Source: Deltaproteobacteria bacterium (lineage in GTDB: Bacteria; Desulfobacterota; JAENJC01). From it: a stretch of DNA of 5,480 nucleotides. Below, piece by piece: positions 4,179 through 5,480 of the stretch. The notes beneath the pieces are model-generated. The model was not told the origin of the DNA, did not search any database, and saw nothing but the letters and a program-made list of their open reading frames with translations. Made by a program: the position numbers and the translations under genes. The stretch's first letter is position 1. Each line of letters begins with the position of its first letter. The stretch is from contig JACQYJ010000070.1 of the NCBI GenBank assembly GCA_016208525.1, positions 1-5,480 of the forward strand. The letters are read 5' to 3'.

Positions 4179-5471
4179 ATGATTGAACTTACCATAGACG
4201 AGAAAAAGATCTCCGTAGAGGCCAACACTACAATCCTTGATGCTGCGAGGTCCGTGGGTATCCATATACCAACACTGTGCGCCTATAGGGGGCTGTCCCC
4301 AATCGGCGCTTGCAGGGTCTGCGTGGTGGAGGTGGAAGGGGAAAGGAAGCCTGTGGCCTCTTGTCATGTCCCTGTTCAAAAAGGGATGGCAGTGAGGACC
4401 GATACCCCAAAACTCTGGGAGATCAGGAAGATGATGCTGGAGCTTATCCTCGCCACCCATCCACTGGATTGCCCCATCTGCGACAAGGGTGGGGAGTGCG
4501 AGCTTCAGGATATTACTCATGCCTTTGAGATCAAGGAGAATAAGTATAAACTCAACAATCCGCTTCGGACAAAGGTCGGAGCAAACCCCTTCCTTTATAT
4601 AGACTTCCAGAAGTGTATCCAGTGTGTCAGATGCGCAAGGTATACGGAAGATGTTGAAGGGGTCAAGGCCTTTGACTATCACGGCAGCGGCGGATATTCA
4701 TCCGAGATGGACAGGCGCCTTGAGAAGGACTTCGAGGCTGAGTCAATCGCTGGAGTCATAGCGGTCTGTCCTGTGGGTTCATTGCTCGAGCGCCCATTTA
4801 AACTTCATTCGAGAAGGCCCTGGGACCTTACAAAGACTCAGACTACTTGCCCCCATTGTTCTGATGGATGCCAACTGGTATTGAATACTTCCAGTGATAA
4901 GATTTACAGGGTTACAGCTGTCTCAGAGACCGACTTTTCTCAGGGACACCCGTGTCTGAGGGGGCGGTTCGGTTACGGGTTTATCAATCATCCATCCAGA
5001 CTGAAGGCCCCTTTGAACAAGATTGCCGGAGTTCAGAAGGAGGCAAGCTGGGATGACGCCCTCGAGAGAGCGGCCTCGAACATAAAGGATATCAAGGAAA
5101 AGTATGGTACTGAGGCCATTTGGGGGATAGCGTCTCCAAGGCTGACCAATGAGGAACACCTGGCCTTTGCCTCACTATTTTCTTCGTTGGGGGAGGGGAA
5201 TGTAATACTCTCAAGCGGTGTTGGCAATACAGCCGCCTCCGGCGTCAGGGAGGTCATGGGCGAGGGTTATTCGATCCCATTGAGTTACATAGAGAACTCA
5301 GACCTCATCATAGTTATTGGCTCCGACCTCACAGAGACCAACCCCTTCCTGGCAAACCGGATCAGCAGGACTGCGAGGCTTAAAGAGTCCAGGTCGGTTG
5401 TTATAAATCCAAGGAAGATCGAGTTATGTAAATCATCATGGAGGTGGTTAGCGCCTAAACCCGGGACTTAG
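4179..5471 (+). CDS. NuoG-like multi-Fe-S protein with molybdopterin-oxidoreductase-type domain (SfrA-like), interrupted by in-frame TAG
   Basis: The open frame gives 430 residues. A plant-type [2Fe-2S] domain has Cys34, Cys45, Cys48 and Cys62. The His/Cys cluster motif has His94, Cys98, Cys101 and Cys107 (HPLDCPICDKGGEC). Another [4Fe-4S] site has Cys146, Cys149, Cys152 and Cys197. The Fe-S head of the molybdopterin-oxidoreductase fold has Cys224, Cys227, Cys231 and Cys259 (CPHCSDGC ... PCLRG). Residues from about 270 start the large domain, including IENSDLIIVIGSDLTETNPF (371-390). The order is that of NuoG and of SfrA, and the preceding gene is SfrB-like, so the two probably form one cytosolic complex that spreads NAD(P)H electrons over this Fe-S wire. 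The position where formate dehydrogenases carry Cys or Sec reads SSGVG (345-349), so a formate dehydrogenase is unlikely. The frame ends at KPGT then TAG, where relatives continue with Asp and several hundred residues. It is a truncated gene, a local mutation or an assembly-end error. Confidence 0.85.
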   Translation: MIELTIDEKKISVEANTTILDAARSVGIHIPTLCAYRGLSPIGACRVCVVEVEGERKPVASCHVPVQKGMAVRTDTPKLWEIRKMMLELILATHPLDCPICDKGGECELQDITHAFEIKENKYKLNNPLRTKVGANPFLYIDFQKCIQCVRCARYTEDVEGVKAFDYHGSGGYSSEMDRRLEKDFEAESIAGVIAVCPVGSLLERPFKLHSRRPWDLTKTQTTCPHCSDGCQLVLNTSSDKIYRVTAVSETDFSQGHPCLRGRFGYGFINHPSRLKAPLNKIAGVQKEASWDDALERAASNIKDIKEKYGTEAIWGIASPRLTNEEHLAFASLFSSLGEGNVILSSGVGNTAASGVREVMGEGYSIPLSYIENSDLIIVIGSDLTETNPFLANRISRTARLKESRSVVINPRKIELCKSSWRWLAPKPGT

Positions 5472-5480
5472 GCTCTGCTG

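Noticed and set aside
4179..5471. Catalytic subunit of a formate dehydrogenase
   Set aside because: The Fe-S domains would fit, but the expected Cys/Sec position appears to be Ser/Gly and the preceding gene is SfrB-like. The domain is also cut short, so it cannot be excluded absolutely.
2163..5471. Part of a respiratory complex I (nuo) operon
   Set aside because: NuoF is represented only by its Fe-S end fused to a GltD-like flavoprotein, and no NuoE or membrane subunits are present in the window.
5469..5471. TAG read as pyrrolysine
   Set aside because: Bacterial pyrrolysine use is rare, no Pyl machinery is visible, and the family has Asp or nearby residues here; a mutation or contig-end error is simpler.

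Overview
The window is a piece of a chromosome or metagenome contig of moderate GC, cut inside a gene at the left edge and ending just past a suspicious stop codon at the right edge. The gene content suggests an anaerobic or facultatively anaerobic bacterium of the Desulfobacterota (Geobacter-like) or Nitrospirota type: an SfrAB-like NAD(P)H-linked iron-sulfur flavoprotein pair, a class V aminotransferase of the alanine-glyoxylate type, a LivF ATPase, and several short palindromic intergenic repeats. That assignment is inference from gene families; no rRNA or other phylogenetic marker is present.

Left half, minus strand. Positions 1-539 hold the first 179 residues of a PLP-dependent class V aminotransferase whose C-terminal part lies outside the window. 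Its upstream gap of about 360 bp contains a probable non-autonomous transposable element at 580-800, with imperfect terminal inverted repeats and a 5-bp TTATA direct repeat on each side. Beyond it lie a sigma70-like promoter (826-855) and an overlapping hairpin. Next, read leftward, come an HU/IHF-type DNA-binding protein (1603-1878) and, 7 nt after it, a LivF-type ABC ATPase (900-1595). These two probably form one transcription unit from a good promoter at 1908-1937.

A divergent intergenic region (1879-2162) separates the minus-strand unit from the plus-strand unit. It carries a plausible plus-strand promoter, a large 18/19-bp-arm inverted repeat and a second small palindrome. The latter two would fold in the leader RNA of the next gene.

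Right half, plus strand. Positions 2163-4106 encode a composite flavoprotein: the iron-sulfur end of NuoF, then a GltD-type iron-sulfur domain, then a two-Rossmann FAD/NAD(P)H oxidoreductase. A 53-bp double-hairpin repeat follows. Then 4179-5471 encodes a NuoG-like protein with one [2Fe-2S] and three [4Fe-4S] cluster motifs and the beginning of a molybdopterin-oxidoreductase-type domain. The pair most resembles SfrB/SfrA, in which NAD(P)H electrons enter at the flavin subunit and pass through a chain of Fe-S clusters in the partner. The NuoG-like frame stops at an in-frame TAG about halfway through the expected length, 9 bases before the window ends.

I found no tRNA, rRNA or CRISPR array. The most unusual items are the composite NuoF/GltD flavoprotein with its NuoG-like partner that appears to lack the Mo-ligand residue, the interrupted frame of that partner, and the transposable-element-like insertion between the aminotransferase gene and its promoter.
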